From positions 1,472,996-1,536,995 of the forward strand of contig NZ_AP014564.1 in assembly GCF_002369955.1 (NCBI RefSeq): a DNA stretch of 64,000 nucleotides. Reading direction: 5' to 3'. Below, piece after piece: positions 34,951 through 44,246 of this stretch. Numbering within the stretch: position 1 is the first letter of the stretch; every line of letters begins with the position of its first letter. The notes below the pieces were generated by a model. It did no database searches. It was given only the letters and a program-made list of their open reading frames with translations, and was not told the origin of the DNA. This stretch comes from Ichthyobacterium seriolicida (GTDB taxonomy: Bacteria; Bacteroidota; Bacteroidia; Flavobacteriales; Ichthyobacteriaceae). A program made the position numbers and the translations under genes.

Positions 34951-35487
34951 ATGTTCATTACTTTGAATATTGGTTCAGAGCTAATCCAACCTGGATTAGG
35001 GTTGTTGTTTTGGATGATAATATCGTTTGTGATCCTATTACTGTTACTAAAAAAGTTTGCATGGGGACCGATATTGTCAGCCCTGAACAATAGGGAGGAG
35101 TATATAAAGAAATCTCTAGAAGGAGCCCAAAAGGCTCGTATTGAGATGGATAATATATCCGCTGAAGGACAAAAAGTAATAAATGAAGCTAGAATTGAAA
35201 GTGAAGCTGTTTTGAAGGAAACCCGTGAAATAAGGGATAAGATTATTTCAGAGGCTAGGCAACAGGCAGAACAAGAGGCTAAAAATATTTTCAAAAAAGC
35301 TGAAGAGCAGATAGAACAGGAAAAGAGGTCGGCTATGTTAGAATTAAAAAGTGAAATAGCTAATTTAGCCATTACAGTAGCTCAAAAAATTGTCAGAAGG
35401 GAGCTCTCTTCTGATAAAGATCAAAGTGATTTGATACAAGAGACATTAAAAGGTATTGATCTAAAATTATCTGTAAATGATAAATAG
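34951..35487 (+). CDS. atpF: ATP synthase F0 subunit b
   Basis: Peripheral stalk subunit (178 aa): one membrane helix at residues ~14-34 (LGLLFWMIISFVILLLLL), then a long charged coiled coil to the C-terminus (EARQQAEQEAKNIFKKAEEQ). It overlaps atpH by 11 bp, suggesting coupled translation. Confidence 0.94.
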   Translation: MFITLNIGSELIQPGLGLLFWMIISFVILLLLLKKFAWGPILSALNNREEYIKKSLEGAQKARIEMDNISAEGQKVINEARIESEAVLKETREIRDKIISEARQQAEQEAKNIFKKAEEQIEQEKRSAMLELKSEIANLAITVAQKIVRRELSSDKDQSDLIQETLKGIDLKLSVNDK

Positions 35488-36010
35488 AAGGTCATCATTT
35501 AGATATGCCAAAGCCTTGTTGAATGTTGCAAAAGGCCTAAATAAGGCTGAACAAGTCAGCAAGGATATGACTCTGATAGGTCAAACAATCAGAAATAGTG
35601 ATAATTTATTTGCTCTTATAAAAAATCCTGTGATTAATCTTCACAATAAGAGAACAATTCTAACTAAAGTTTTTAAGGGGAATATTAGTGATGTCTCTGA
35701 GAAATTATTCTATCTATTGGAGAAACGCCGAAGGTTAGATACTATTTTAGATATAGTCGATTCGTACCAAGTATTTTTTAATGAATATAAAAATATAGAA
35801 AGGGTAGAGGTCATTACTTGTCTTCCTCTCAAAGAGGAAGATAAAGTTGATATGAATAAAAAGATTGAAACTATCATTAATAGCTCTGTCACAATAGAAA
35901 ATATTGTAGATAAGAGTATAATAGGTGGTCTTATTTTAAGGTTTAAGGGCTATCAATACGACGGCAGCATTTTCAATGCTTTTAAAAGATTAGAAAAGAA
36001 ATATCAGTGA
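35477..36010 (+). CDS. atpH: ATP synthase F1 subunit delta
   Basis: Connects F1 to the b stalk (177 aa). The N-terminus RSSFRYAKALLNVAKG matches the family start (RYAxALxxxA). The C-terminal IGGLILRFKGYQYDGSIFNAFKRL is the delta/OSCP signature. It lies between atpF and atpA. Confidence 0.93.
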   Translation: MINRRSSFRYAKALLNVAKGLNKAEQVSKDMTLIGQTIRNSDNLFALIKNPVINLHNKRTILTKVFKGNISDVSEKLFYLLEKRRRLDTILDIVDSYQVFFNEYKNIERVEVITCLPLKEEDKVDMNKKIETIINSSVTIENIVDKSIIGGLILRFKGYQYDGSIFNAFKRLEKKYQ

Positions 36011-36061
36011 TACTTTTGTGATGTAAAAAGTAAACTTTGAATTGTGAAATAATAAAATAAA

Positions 36062-37642
36062 ATGAGTGTTATCAAGCCAGCTGAGGTATCAGCAATTTTA
36101 GAGAAAGAATTCATAGATTTTGAGGCTAATACCTCTTTGGACGAGGTGGGCAAAGTCTTACAAGTTGGAGATGGTATAGTACGTGTATACGGTTTGCTCA
36201 ATGTAAAATATGGGGAATTAGTAGAGTTTGAAAATGGCTTGGAGGGAATAGTCCTCAACTTAGAGGAGGATAATGTAGGGGTAGTTCTCTTGGGGCTATC
36301 AACTGAAATAAAAGAAGGGCAGATAGTAAAGAGGACATTCAGAATAGCATCTATCAATGTAGGTGAAGGCATGTTAGGTCGTGTTGTAGATACTATGGGT
36401 AAGCCTATCGATGGCAAAGGTGAAATCTCTGGAGAGACATTTGAAATGCCTTTAGAGAGAAGAGCTCCTGGTGTGTTATATAGACAACCAGTAGATGAAC
36501 CTATGCAGACTGGTATAAAAGCTATAGACTCTATGATACCTATAGGTAGGGGACAGAGAGAGTTGATAATAGGGGATCGTCAAACTGGTAAGACCACTGT
36601 TGCTATTGATACTATACTCAATCAAAAAGAATTTTACGACGCTGGAAATCCAGTTTACTGTGTGTACGTCTCTATAGGTCAGAAGGCTTCGACAGTGGCT
36701 AGTATAGTAGATGTTTTAGAAAAACAAGGAGCTTTAGATTACACGGTTGTAGTAGCAGCTACAGCTTCTCATTCTGCACCTATGCAGGTTTATGCGCCAT
36801 TTTCTGGTGCTTCCATAGGAGAGTATTTTAGAGATACTGGTAGGCCAGCATTGATAATATTTGATGATTTATCAAAACAAGCTGTGGCTTATAGAGAGAT
36901 TTCTCTTTTACTTAGAAGACCTCCTGGTAGGGAGGCATATCCAGGTGATGTGTTTTATCTTCACTCTAGATTATTGGAGCGTTCTGCCAAGATCATAAAT
37001 AATGATAAGATAGCTTCCAATATGAATGATATACCCGTTTCCATAAAAGAAAAGGTAAAAGGTGGAGGTTCCTTAACGGCTTTACCTATTATTGAAACTC
37101 AGGCGGGTGATGTATCGGCATACATTCCTACTAATGTAATCTCTATTACAGATGGACAGATATTTTTAGAGTCAGATTTGTTTAACTCTGGGATAAGACC
37201 AGCTATAAATGTGGGAATATCAGTGTCTCGTGTAGGAGGTAATGCTCAAATAAAACCCATGAAAAAGGTATCTGGTACTCTAAAACTAGATCAAGCTCAG
37301 TATAGAGAGTTAGAAGCTTTTGCAAAATTTGGATCTGATTTAGATCAAGCAACTCTAAACATTATACAGAGGGGAAAGGTAAACGTAGAAATATTAAAAC
37401 AAGGAGTTAGCGCTCCAGTTAAGGTAGAACATCAAGTAGCAATTATTTATCTAGGAACAAAAGGTCTGCTGTCGAAGATTCCTTTAGAAAAAATAAAAGA
37501 TTTTGAAGATTCTTACTTGCAATATTTAGAAAATACTCATAAGAGCACTTTGCAGGATATTAAAGCTGGTAATTTTACAGATGATATCACAGCTGTTTTG
37601 GAAAAAACAGCAAAGGATATATCTGTTAATTATATAAATTAA
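36062..37642 (+). CDS. atpA: ATP synthase F1 subunit alpha
   Basis: Non-catalytic nucleotide-binding subunit (526 aa). P-loop GDRQTGKT at residues 171-178, the alpha/beta signature [13 protein letters not shown] (with the conserved Arg), and [20 protein letters not shown]. The length and order in the operon are standard. Confidence 0.97.
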   Translation: MSVIKPAEVSAILEKEFIDFEANTSLDEVGKVLQVGDGIVRVYGLLNVKYGELVEFENGLEGIVLNLEEDNVGVVLLGLSTEIKEGQIVKRTFRIASINVGEGMLGRVVDTMGKPIDGKGEISGETFEMPLERRAPGVLYRQPVDEPMQTGIKAIDSMIPIGRGQRELIIGDRQTGKTTVAIDTILNQKEFYDAGNPVYCVYVSIGQKASTVASIVDVLEKQGALDYTVVVAATASHSAPMQVYAPFSGASIGEYFRDTGRPALIIFDDLSKQAVAYREISLLLRRPPGREAYPGDVFYLHSRLLERSAKIINNDKIASNMNDIPVSIKEKVKGGGSLTALPIIETQAGDVSAYIPTNVISITDGQIFLESDLFNSGIRPAINVGISVSRVGGNAQIKPMKKVSGTLKLDQAQYRELEAFAKFGSDLDQATLNIIQRGKVNVEILKQGVSAPVKVEHQVAIIYLGTKGLLSKIPLEKIKDFEDSYLQYLENTHKSTLQDIKAGNFTDDITAVLEKTAKDISVNYIN

Positions 37643-37688
37643 TTGGTGCTTTTTACTGATAAAAAAGGTAGTTAATAAATAGATTTAA

Positions 37689-38552
37689 ATGTCGAATTTA
37701 AAAGAAATACGCAATAGAATAACATCGGTATCTTCGACCATGCAGATCACCAGTGTTATGAAGATGGTATCTGCTACCAAGTTAAAGAAGTCTCATGATA
37801 AGAGCCTTAAAGTAAAACGCTATAGCAATAAATTCAAAGGCATTTTAAACAATTTATCTTCTGCTTCTCTAAAGGAAAGTTCTGTAGGTTTGTATTTTAG
37901 GCAACGCGAGTGTTCTAATAGAAATCTCGTTTTGGTCATAACTTCCAATAGAGGGCTATGTGGAGCTTTTAACTCTAATGTATGTAAGAGAGTTATCAAG
38001 GAAATTGGAGAAAATTCTGCTAATACAGATATTTTAACAATAGGTAAAAAGGGTTTTGATCTCTTGTCGAAGAGGACAAATGTAATCGATAATCAAAGTG
38101 AGTTATTCAATGATCTGACATTTGAAAATGTCTCTAAAGTGGCTTGTGATGTTATTGATAAATATCTCAATTCGTATTACGATAGAGTTTATGTCGTATA
38201 CAACAGATTTAAAAATGTATCTACTCAAGAGGTAGTTGTCAATAGGTTTCTTCCTATAGAGGAGTTCAATGCTGATGATCAAACAAATGGAGATTATATT
38301 TTTGAACCTTCCAAAATAGAGATTTTGGAAAAATTAATACCAGATTTTTTAAAAATTGAATTATATAGTTATATCTTAGATTCTTATTCTGCAGAGCAGG
38401 GCGCCAGGATGACAGCCATGCATAAGGCTACTGATAATGCTAATGATATAAAAAATCAATTAAAAGTTACTTATAATAAGGTTAGACAGGCTAATATTAC
38501 TGGTGAAATACTAGAAATAGTAAGTGGTGCCGAAGCCTTGAAAACACAGTGA
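37689..38552 (+). CDS. atpG: ATP synthase F1 subunit gamma
   Basis: Central rotor shaft (287 aa). N-terminal IRNRITSVSSTMQITSVMKMVSA and C-terminal EQGARMTAMHKATDNANDI form the typical antiparallel coiled coil, and the middle has VITSNRGLCGAFN. It is the last atp gene of this cluster; atpD and atpC are not in the window. Confidence 0.96.
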   Translation: MSNLKEIRNRITSVSSTMQITSVMKMVSATKLKKSHDKSLKVKRYSNKFKGILNNLSSASLKESSVGLYFRQRECSNRNLVLVITSNRGLCGAFNSNVCKRVIKEIGENSANTDILTIGKKGFDLLSKRTNVIDNQSELFNDLTFENVSKVACDVIDKYLNSYYDRVYVVYNRFKNVSTQEVVVNRFLPIEEFNADDQTNGDYIFEPSKIEILEKLIPDFLKIELYSYILDSYSAEQGARMTAMHKATDNANDIKNQLKVTYNKVRQANITGEILEIVSGAEALKTQ

Positions 38553-38620
38553 TGATATCTAATTGTCATTTTGTTTTTACGCTTGTTGAAAATTATTGAA
38601 TATTAAAGTTATTTACTGTT

Positions 38621-39322
38621 ATGGGAAATAAAAAAATAGATACTAACGAAGATATATTTAAAGATTTAGGTCAGACAGTATCTAGATCAGAAAAGTTTGT
38701 AGAGAGTAATAAAAAAGTAATAAGTATATCGTTAATATCTGCTGTACTTATCTTTTTGCTTTACGTGGGATATACAAATTATTATAAATCTCCTAGAGAG
38801 ATTGAGGCCATTAACGATATGGATCAAGCAAAAGTATATTTTTCTGAAGGCAATTTTGATTTAGCATTAGACGGTGATGGACAGTTTTCAGGTTTTAATG
38901 ATATTATAGAAAAGTATTCCTCTACTAGTGCTGCTAATCTATCTAGATATTATGCAGGTATGATATACCTAAAAAAATCTGAATATGAAAAATCTATAAA
39001 CCTCTTACAAGATTACTATTCAAAAGATATTTTTTCTATGGCTATAGCTAAAGGAGGGATTGGTGATGCTTTTTCTCAGTTAAAACAATACGATAAGGCT
39101 TTGACTTCATATAGGGAAGCTGTAAGTATTAGTGATAATGATATAACTGCTCCAACCTTTTTGATGAAAGGCGCAATAGTAGCTTTAGAGTTAAAAAAAT
39201 ATTCTGTTGCTACTGAGATGTTCACAACTATAAAAGATAAGTTCCCAAAATCTGCAGAGGCAAAAGATGTAGAAAAGTATATAGAACTGTCTAAGTATTC
39301 AGCTTTAGCTAATAAAGATTAA
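38621..39322 (+). CDS. Membrane-anchored tetratricopeptide-repeat protein
   Basis: 233 aa. A cytoplasmic N-terminus is followed by one membrane helix (residues ~33-52, VISISLISAVLIFLLYVGYT), then TPR-like helices (AANLSRYYAGMIYLKKSEYEKSINLL, GDAFSQLKQYDKALTSYREAV, GAIVALELKKYSVATEMFTTI). This resembles YfgM/BamD-like scaffold proteins of Bacteroidota; the partner is unknown. The ribH start codon follows the stop directly, so the two are co-translated. Confidence 0.8.
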   Translation: MGNKKIDTNEDIFKDLGQTVSRSEKFVESNKKVISISLISAVLIFLLYVGYTNYYKSPREIEAINDMDQAKVYFSEGNFDLALDGDGQFSGFNDIIEKYSSTSAANLSRYYAGMIYLKKSEYEKSINLLQDYYSKDIFSMAIAKGGIGDAFSQLKQYDKALTSYREAVSISDNDITAPTFLMKGAIVALELKKYSVATEMFTTIKDKFPKSAEAKDVEKYIELSKYSALANKD

Positions 39323-39826
39323 ATGTCTACTGAACATAGAAAATATGGTTCTATAATAGACAATATCTCCAAAGAGGATATTAGTGAGATGAGCTTTGGC
39401 TTGGTGGTGTCTCAATGGAATTCTCAGATAACTGAGAATCTATACAATGGAGCCAATGAAACTCTATTGAGCAGTGGGGTAGATGAGGGTAATATTTTTA
39501 GGTTAAATGTTCCTGGTAGTTTTGAGTTGATTTATGGATCAAAACTCTTATATGAGAGTAATACAAGTATAGATGCCATTATTAGTATAGGAAGTTTAAT
39601 CGAAGGGGAGACAAAACATTTTGATTATATATGTCAAGCCGTGTCCAATGGCATAAAAGATTTGAATATCAAGTATTCAATACCTTTTATATTTTGCGTT
39701 CTTACAGATAATAATATAGAGCAATCTATTGCTAGATCAGGGGGAAAACTAGGTAATAAAGGCATAGAATCAGCTATTTGCGCCATGGACATGGCCGTGC
39801 TAAATAGAAGAAAATTATCTAAATAA
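39323..39826 (+). CDS. ribH: 6,7-dimethyl-8-ribityllumazine synthase
   Basis: Penultimate step of riboflavin synthesis. Substrate-site motifs: GLVVSQWNSQITENL near residue 27, VPGSFEL near 61, GSLIEGETKHFDYI near 92 (His as general base), and LTDNNIEQSIARSGGKLGNKG. Length 167 aa is normal. It is adjacent to the TPR gene with no spacer, a common Bacteroidota pairing. Confidence 0.94.
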   Translation: MSTEHRKYGSIIDNISKEDISEMSFGLVVSQWNSQITENLYNGANETLLSSGVDEGNIFRLNVPGSFELIYGSKLLYESNTSIDAIISIGSLIEGETKHFDYICQAVSNGIKDLNIKYSIPFIFCVLTDNNIEQSIARSGGKLGNKGIESAICAMDMAVLNRRKLSK

Positions 39827-40032
39827 AAAATTAGCATCCTATTTTTTTTATATCTTCTTCCAAGAAATCATTTTTTTTATAAGCCTAGGTTGGGTTATTA
39901 AGATATTTAACTCAGCTTATTTATAAAATCTGTTTCAAGAAAACGTAAATACTTGTCCTAATCTAGTTTTTTTGTTATCATTTCGTGTATGTTTTATTAC
40001 TTTTTAACATACCTTTAAAAAAGAGTAATCCT

Positions 40033-41196
40033 ATGATTTACTTTAGGGGAAATATATTTGTAAGTGTAGCTCTATTATTTATTTTTACGTTTTTAATTGA
40101 TTTTAATACTCTTGCTCAAGAGAGGGGTGATAGAATGATAAATATTGCAGTTCCTTTTTTAAATATATCTCCAGATTCTAGAGCTAATGCTCTGGCTGGT
40201 ATTTCTTCTTGCTCTTCTCCTGATGTTTTTTCTCAAAATGTAAATCCATCGAAGTATACATTTATAGATGGGGAATTTGGTATTGGTATAAGTATGCTAC
40301 CTTGGTTTGAAAAGACTCTCAACCCAGTATATATGTTTTATATGCCTATTTATTATAGGTTAGACCATTCAAAGGTTATGAGTGGAAGCATCCGTGCACT
40401 TAAGGACATTAAGATCAAAAATTATGCAACACAAACAAATGATTCAAAATTTTCTCCTTTAGATTTTTCAATAGATGTTGCTTACAGTATGAAATTGAGC
40501 CAAAATTTCTCTATGGGAATATCATTTAGGTATATCAATTCTAATATTATAGATGTAAAGATTGTAGATAATTCTAAAGTAGGACAATCTATAGGCATAG
40601 ATATAAGTGGTTATTACCTGACAGATTTCAAGATTAGAAAATATATATTAAGGCCTGCAATAGGTGTTTGCTTAACTAATATTGGACCAAAAATTTCGTA
40701 TTCATTAGATGGAAAAAATAGAATTAGTTTACCTACTAATATGAAAATAGGATTTGGATTAGGTTTTCATATCAATAAGAATAATGCTTTAAATGCATTT
40801 GTAGAATTAAATAAATTATTAGTTCCATCTCCTCCTATTTATAAAAGGGATAAAGATGGAAATTTAACTAAGGAGATAGAATTAGGCATGAGTAATGATG
40901 TCGGTATAGTTAAAGGGATAATTCAATCTTTTTACGATTCTCCCCATGGATTTAGAGAAGAATTAAAAGAGATTTCAAGCGCATTTGCTTTAGAGTATTC
41001 TTGGAGTAAGACTATTTATTTTAGATCTGGATATTTTTATGAAGATATAGAAAAGGGGTATAGAAATTATTTCAGCATTGGCTCAGGGTTTAATTATCAA
41101 GAGTTTAGTATGAATGTATCATATTTAATACCCAATAACGATATCAAAAATAATATGGACAATAACATTTATTTTTCTGTTGAATTGAACTATTAA
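40033..41196 (+). CDS. porV: Type IX secretion outer-membrane protein PorV
   Basis: A FadL-like outer-membrane barrel that shuttles T9SS cargo to the attachment complex. The start at 40033 (MIYFRGNIF) gives a clean signal peptide ending near LAQERG; an upstream ATG at 39985 would add 16 residues and blur it. The family landmark LNISPDSRANALAG...SSPDVFSQNVNPSKYTF is clear. The C-terminus ends in a beta strand (IYFSVELNY). In many Flavobacteriia porV follows porU; here porU is not adjacent. Its presence implies a working T9SS elsewhere in the genome. Confidence 0.87.
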   Translation: MIYFRGNIFVSVALLFIFTFLIDFNTLAQERGDRMINIAVPFLNISPDSRANALAGISSCSSPDVFSQNVNPSKYTFIDGEFGIGISMLPWFEKTLNPVYMFYMPIYYRLDHSKVMSGSIRALKDIKIKNYATQTNDSKFSPLDFSIDVAYSMKLSQNFSMGISFRYINSNIIDVKIVDNSKVGQSIGIDISGYYLTDFKIRKYILRPAIGVCLTNIGPKISYSLDGKNRISLPTNMKIGFGLGFHINKNNALNAFVELNKLLVPSPPIYKRDKDGNLTKEIELGMSNDVGIVKGIIQSFYDSPHGFREELKEISSAFALEYSWSKTIYFRSGYFYEDIEKGYRNYFSIGSGFNYQEFSMNVSYLIPNNDIKNNMDNNIYFSVELNY

Positions 41197-41230
41197 ATCA
41201 GAATTACAAAAATAAAGTGACTTTAATCTT

Positions 41231-41259
41231 ATAAGGCACTATAGCATAAAGTGTCTTAT
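41231..41259. terminator. Bidirectional hairpin between porV and kdsA
   Basis: ATAAGGCACT pairs with AGTGTCTTAT (ten pairs, one G-U) around a 9-base loop, between two convergent genes. The flanks are AT-rich rather than a pure T-run. Confidence 0.5.
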
Positions 41260-41265
41260 ATAATT

Positions 41266-42081
41266 CTAGAAATTATTAATGGCCTTTCTAATGCTTGTCA
41301 GTTTAATTAATAAATCTTTTAAATCCTCTAGTTTCAGCATGTTTGATCCGTCAGACTTAGCAGTAGCAGGATCGTGATGGGTTTCTAAAAATATACCATC
41401 AATTCCCACAGCTATGCCAGCTCTTGCTATAGTTTCTATCATATTGGGATTTCCTCCTGTAATCCCATCTTTTTGATTTGGTCGTTGTAGTGAATGTGTT
41501 ACATCCAATACGGCTGTAGAGATTTTTTTAATACTCGGAATACCTCTAAAATCTACTATTAAATCATTATATCCAAACATAGTCCCTCTATCGGTAACAA
41601 GGTGATTATTATTACCACATTTTTCAATTTTATCGACTGCATACTTCATAGACTCTGGTGACATAAATTGTCCTTTCTTGAGATTTATAAACTTCCCTGT
41701 TTTAGCAGCAGATAACAATAAATCTGTTTGTCTTACTAAAAAAGCTGGGATCTGCAATACATCTACATATTCAGAAGCTAAAACAGCATCCCTTTCTGTG
41801 TGGATATCCGTTAGAGTTGGTATTTGAAACTTATCTGATATTAATTTTAATATCCTCAAAGCTTTTTCATCTCCTATTCCCGTAAAGCTATCTATCCTAG
41901 AGCGATTAGCCTTCTTAAAAGATCCTTTGAATACAGTAGGGATTTTGAGAATATCTGTTATTTCTAAAATTCCTTCAGCTATTTTCATAGCCATATATTC
42001 ACTTTCGATCAGACAAGGACCAGCTATTATAAAGAAATTATTACTATCTGTATGTTTTATATTATTTAAATTCTCTATCAC
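41266..42081 (-). CDS. kdsA: 3-deoxy-8-phosphooctulonate synthase
   Basis: Condenses phosphoenolpyruvate and arabinose 5-phosphate to KDO 8-phosphate for lipopolysaccharide. Motifs: FIIAGPCLIES near the start, FKGSFKKANRS, TDIHTE, LQIPAFLVRQTDLL, LKKGQFMSPE, ERGTMFGYNDL-type segment (here DRGTMFGYNDL), DVTHSLQRPN and ETHHDPATAKSDG. The length (271 aa) is standard. It indicates that the cell makes KDO-containing lipid A. Confidence 0.96.
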   Translation of the reverse strand: MIENLNNIKHTDSNNFFIIAGPCLIESEYMAMKIAEGILEITDILKIPTVFKGSFKKANRSRIDSFTGIGDEKALRILKLISDKFQIPTLTDIHTERDAVLASEYVDVLQIPAFLVRQTDLLLSAAKTGKFINLKKGQFMSPESMKYAVDKIEKCGNNNHLVTDRGTMFGYNDLIVDFRGIPSIKKISTAVLDVTHSLQRPNQKDGITGGNPNMIETIARAGIAVGIDGIFLETHHDPATAKSDGSNMLKLEDLKDLLIKLTSIRKAINNF

Positions 42082-42120
42082 TTTTGTAAATTATAATGAC
42101 AAAAAGTAAAACTTAGTTTA

Positions 42121-43293
42121 TCAGACAATATTACCATTTATTATAGTTAAATCTCCTATTTTAAAACTAGCTTCCTGCATGAAGGTGAGAGGTTTTTCTT
42201 CATCGATATTTTTAAATAGAGCTCTCTTAGCATCTATTTCTCTATAGGCCCCAAAATTTGATAAATCTCCTATTTGTTCTATTCTAGCTTTTATTTCCAA
42301 AGTGTTATTTCTCTCAATCCACAATTCATTATTCATAATGCCTATGTCTACAATAGACTCAGTTGATTTATTTACAATTGTTACATCTCTTACAATTGTG
42401 TCACAAATGTTTTTGTCATTGTTAGGAATGTTAAAATAGTTCTTGTAATCAATAGTTTTATCACTTCCAAAAGCAATAAAATAAAACCCCGATAGAAGGG
42501 CTAAAAAATTAAATTTTCTCACTTGTTGTTTATCTATATCATTTTTGAAGCCTCCAGATTCTATGAGTATATTTTTGTAATTCCACCTTTGTAAATTATC
42601 TCCAAAAGCGGTAGGATAAAATGTATCTGTGTATCTACCTATGTTTCTAGGAATAAAGTTTTGTAAAAACGAGTTCATATAGCATATGATGCTCATAGTC
42701 TCTTTTCTATTATCTGTGATACTTCTCTCATAATTTTCCGAAGGAGATAAAAACGAAATAGTAGCTGTTTCTTTGGTGTTACCAACGCTATAAGCTCTCT
42801 GTTGATCGTGTAGATTAAATGAAAAATCAGGATTGAAATTTTCTATTTCTCTCATTAAAATTTTACCTTCAGGACTTTGTAATTGCAAAGCGTCTCTATT
42901 TATATCTATGCCTTGTGCGTTTCTTCTCTGATATAATTCAGCTCCATCTGGATTTAACATAGGTATAATCAATATTCTAAGTTTTTCTAGTAGATAATCA
43001 CCATTTTCACTATTGAAAAAATTCAAGATATCCATTAAAGAAGATGTTCCAGTAGGTTCATTCCCATGCATTTGAGACCAAATCATAACTCTAATACTCC
43101 CTCGTCCAAAAGAGACAGATTTTATCTCCCTACCTTGAACAGATTTTCCTATAGTTTTTATTTCAAAAAGAGAAGAATTTTCATGTTTAGTTAGAACATT
43201 CATAATATCGATGTGCTTAAAAACTCTGTTTGTAATAGAGGTCTCTTTATAGACATCATAAGACTTATTGATATTGTAAAGTTCGTTTTCCAT
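42121..43293 (-). CDS. M14-family zinc carboxypeptidase
   Basis: 390 aa, no signal peptide visible, so cytoplasmic unless exported otherwise. Zinc ligands are His and Glu in SQMHGNEPTGT (residues ~75-80) and a later His in FNLHDQ. Substrate-binding NPDGAELYQRRNAQGIDINRD contains the conserved Asn-Arg pair. LIESGGFKND holds the probable catalytic Glu. The last ~100 residues form a separate beta-rich domain seen in Bacteroidota M14 proteins. The substrate is unknown. A TATATTTG box (43323-43330, minus) lies upstream. Confidence 0.85.
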   Translation of the reverse strand: MENELYNINKSYDVYKETSITNRVFKHIDIMNVLTKHENSSLFEIKTIGKSVQGREIKSVSFGRGSIRVMIWSQMHGNEPTGTSSLMDILNFFNSENGDYLLEKLRILIIPMLNPDGAELYQRRNAQGIDINRDALQLQSPEGKILMREIENFNPDFSFNLHDQQRAYSVGNTKETATISFLSPSENYERSITDNRKETMSIICYMNSFLQNFIPRNIGRYTDTFYPTAFGDNLQRWNYKNILIESGGFKNDIDKQQVRKFNFLALLSGFYFIAFGSDKTIDYKNYFNIPNNDKNICDTIVRDVTIVNKSTESIVDIGIMNNELWIERNNTLEIKARIEQIGDLSNFGAYREIDAKRALFKNIDEEKPLTFMQEASFKIGDLTIINGNIV

Positions 43294-43832
43294 TAGCCCT
43301 TATTTTTTTTAGATATGGAGTGCAAATATATCAAAAGAGATCTTGTAACATTTGTAATAAGTACAGTTTCTAAAAATCAAGATTTTAACAAATGTTAAAG
43401 AACGAATCGCCTGCATTTAAAAAACAATTGTACCCAAGGCACTTAGATTCTTTTTGTGTAATGTAAATACCTGTAAATCAGTTATTTAAGTGTATTAATA
43501 TGAAGTTTTAATTTAACACTATCAAGGAATTCTACATCTCATTATTCAGCTGAATTAAATATCTATTCTGTTAACCATAGATAATACAAGGATTATTAGC
43601 TTTATTACTAATTGTTAAAATAAAAACTTAGGTAAAGTATAGAATTATATAAATAATCATAAAATGCTTATTTATAGGTATATAAACACCAATAAATAAA
43701 GCGTAAGTTTAGTTTAAAAGATGCGTTTTAACTGATGAATCCTCATTCACACTCGATTTTAGTAACAATTGTTAAAACAATTGTTTAAATAATTTTTATT
43801 TACATTTGTAACAAGAATTTATAATTGTAATT
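43294..43832. other. 539-bp intergenic region between the M14 gene and the XRE regulator gene
   Basis: Very AT-rich, no supported gene. It contains a -7-like TATATTTG (43323-43330, minus) for the M14 gene and several TTGTTA / TAACAA words. Two palindromes sit close to the regulator gene (see 43764-43786). No RNA gene was recognised. Confidence 0.5.
43764..43786. promoter_or_regulatory. Twin palindromes upstream of the XRE regulator gene
   Basis: AACAATTGTT (43764-43773) and AAACAATTGTTT (43775-43786) are two perfect palindromes with centres 12 bp apart, about one helical turn. They lie 47 bp before the start of a DNA-binding regulator gene, so autoregulation is a reasonable inference. No binding data are available from sequence alone. 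Confidence 0.5.
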
Positions 43833-44246
43833 ATGACTAGTGATTATACTGAAAGAGTAAAACAAATAATTAAAATCTCTAATCTGAGCCCTTCTGATTT
43901 TGCTAAAAAAATAGCAGTAAAAACTCCTAGTATTCATCATTTACTCAACAATCGTAACAAGCCTAGCATAGACTTATTGAATAAAATATGTGATGCTTAT
44001 CCAGAGATTGATCCCATTTGGATACTTAGAGGAGAAGGCTCTCCACCTTCTATGAATTATTTAGAAAATAAAAACAAAGAGAATACTCTTCCTTTTGTTA
44101 GAGAAGAAGAAGAAAAAAAAGTAAAAGAGACTGGGAATGAAATAACAGACAAAAAAATATCTCCTCTAAAAGAGGAAGAAAAAAATAAAAGTATAGAAAA
44201 AGTTATATTACTATTTACAGATGGTAGTTTTAAAGAATATTCTTAA
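43833..44246 (+). CDS. XRE-family helix-turn-helix regulator
   Basis: 137 aa. Residues ~6-62 form a Cro/CI-type HTH (VKQIIKISNLSPSDFAKKIAVKTPSIHHLLNNRNKPSIDLLNKI) ending in DPIWILRGEG, a signature of Bacteroidota XRE proteins. The C-terminal half is a highly charged Lys/Glu linker with a short end segment (VILLFTDGSFKEYS). Targets are unknown; the palindromes just upstream suggest self-control. The 3' end overlaps the convergent potassium channel gene by 17 bp. Confidence 0.85.
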   Translation: MTSDYTERVKQIIKISNLSPSDFAKKIAVKTPSIHHLLNNRNKPSIDLLNKICDAYPEIDPIWILRGEGSPPSMNYLENKNKENTLPFVREEEEKKVKETGNEITDKKISPLKEEEKNKSIEKVILLFTDGSFKEYS

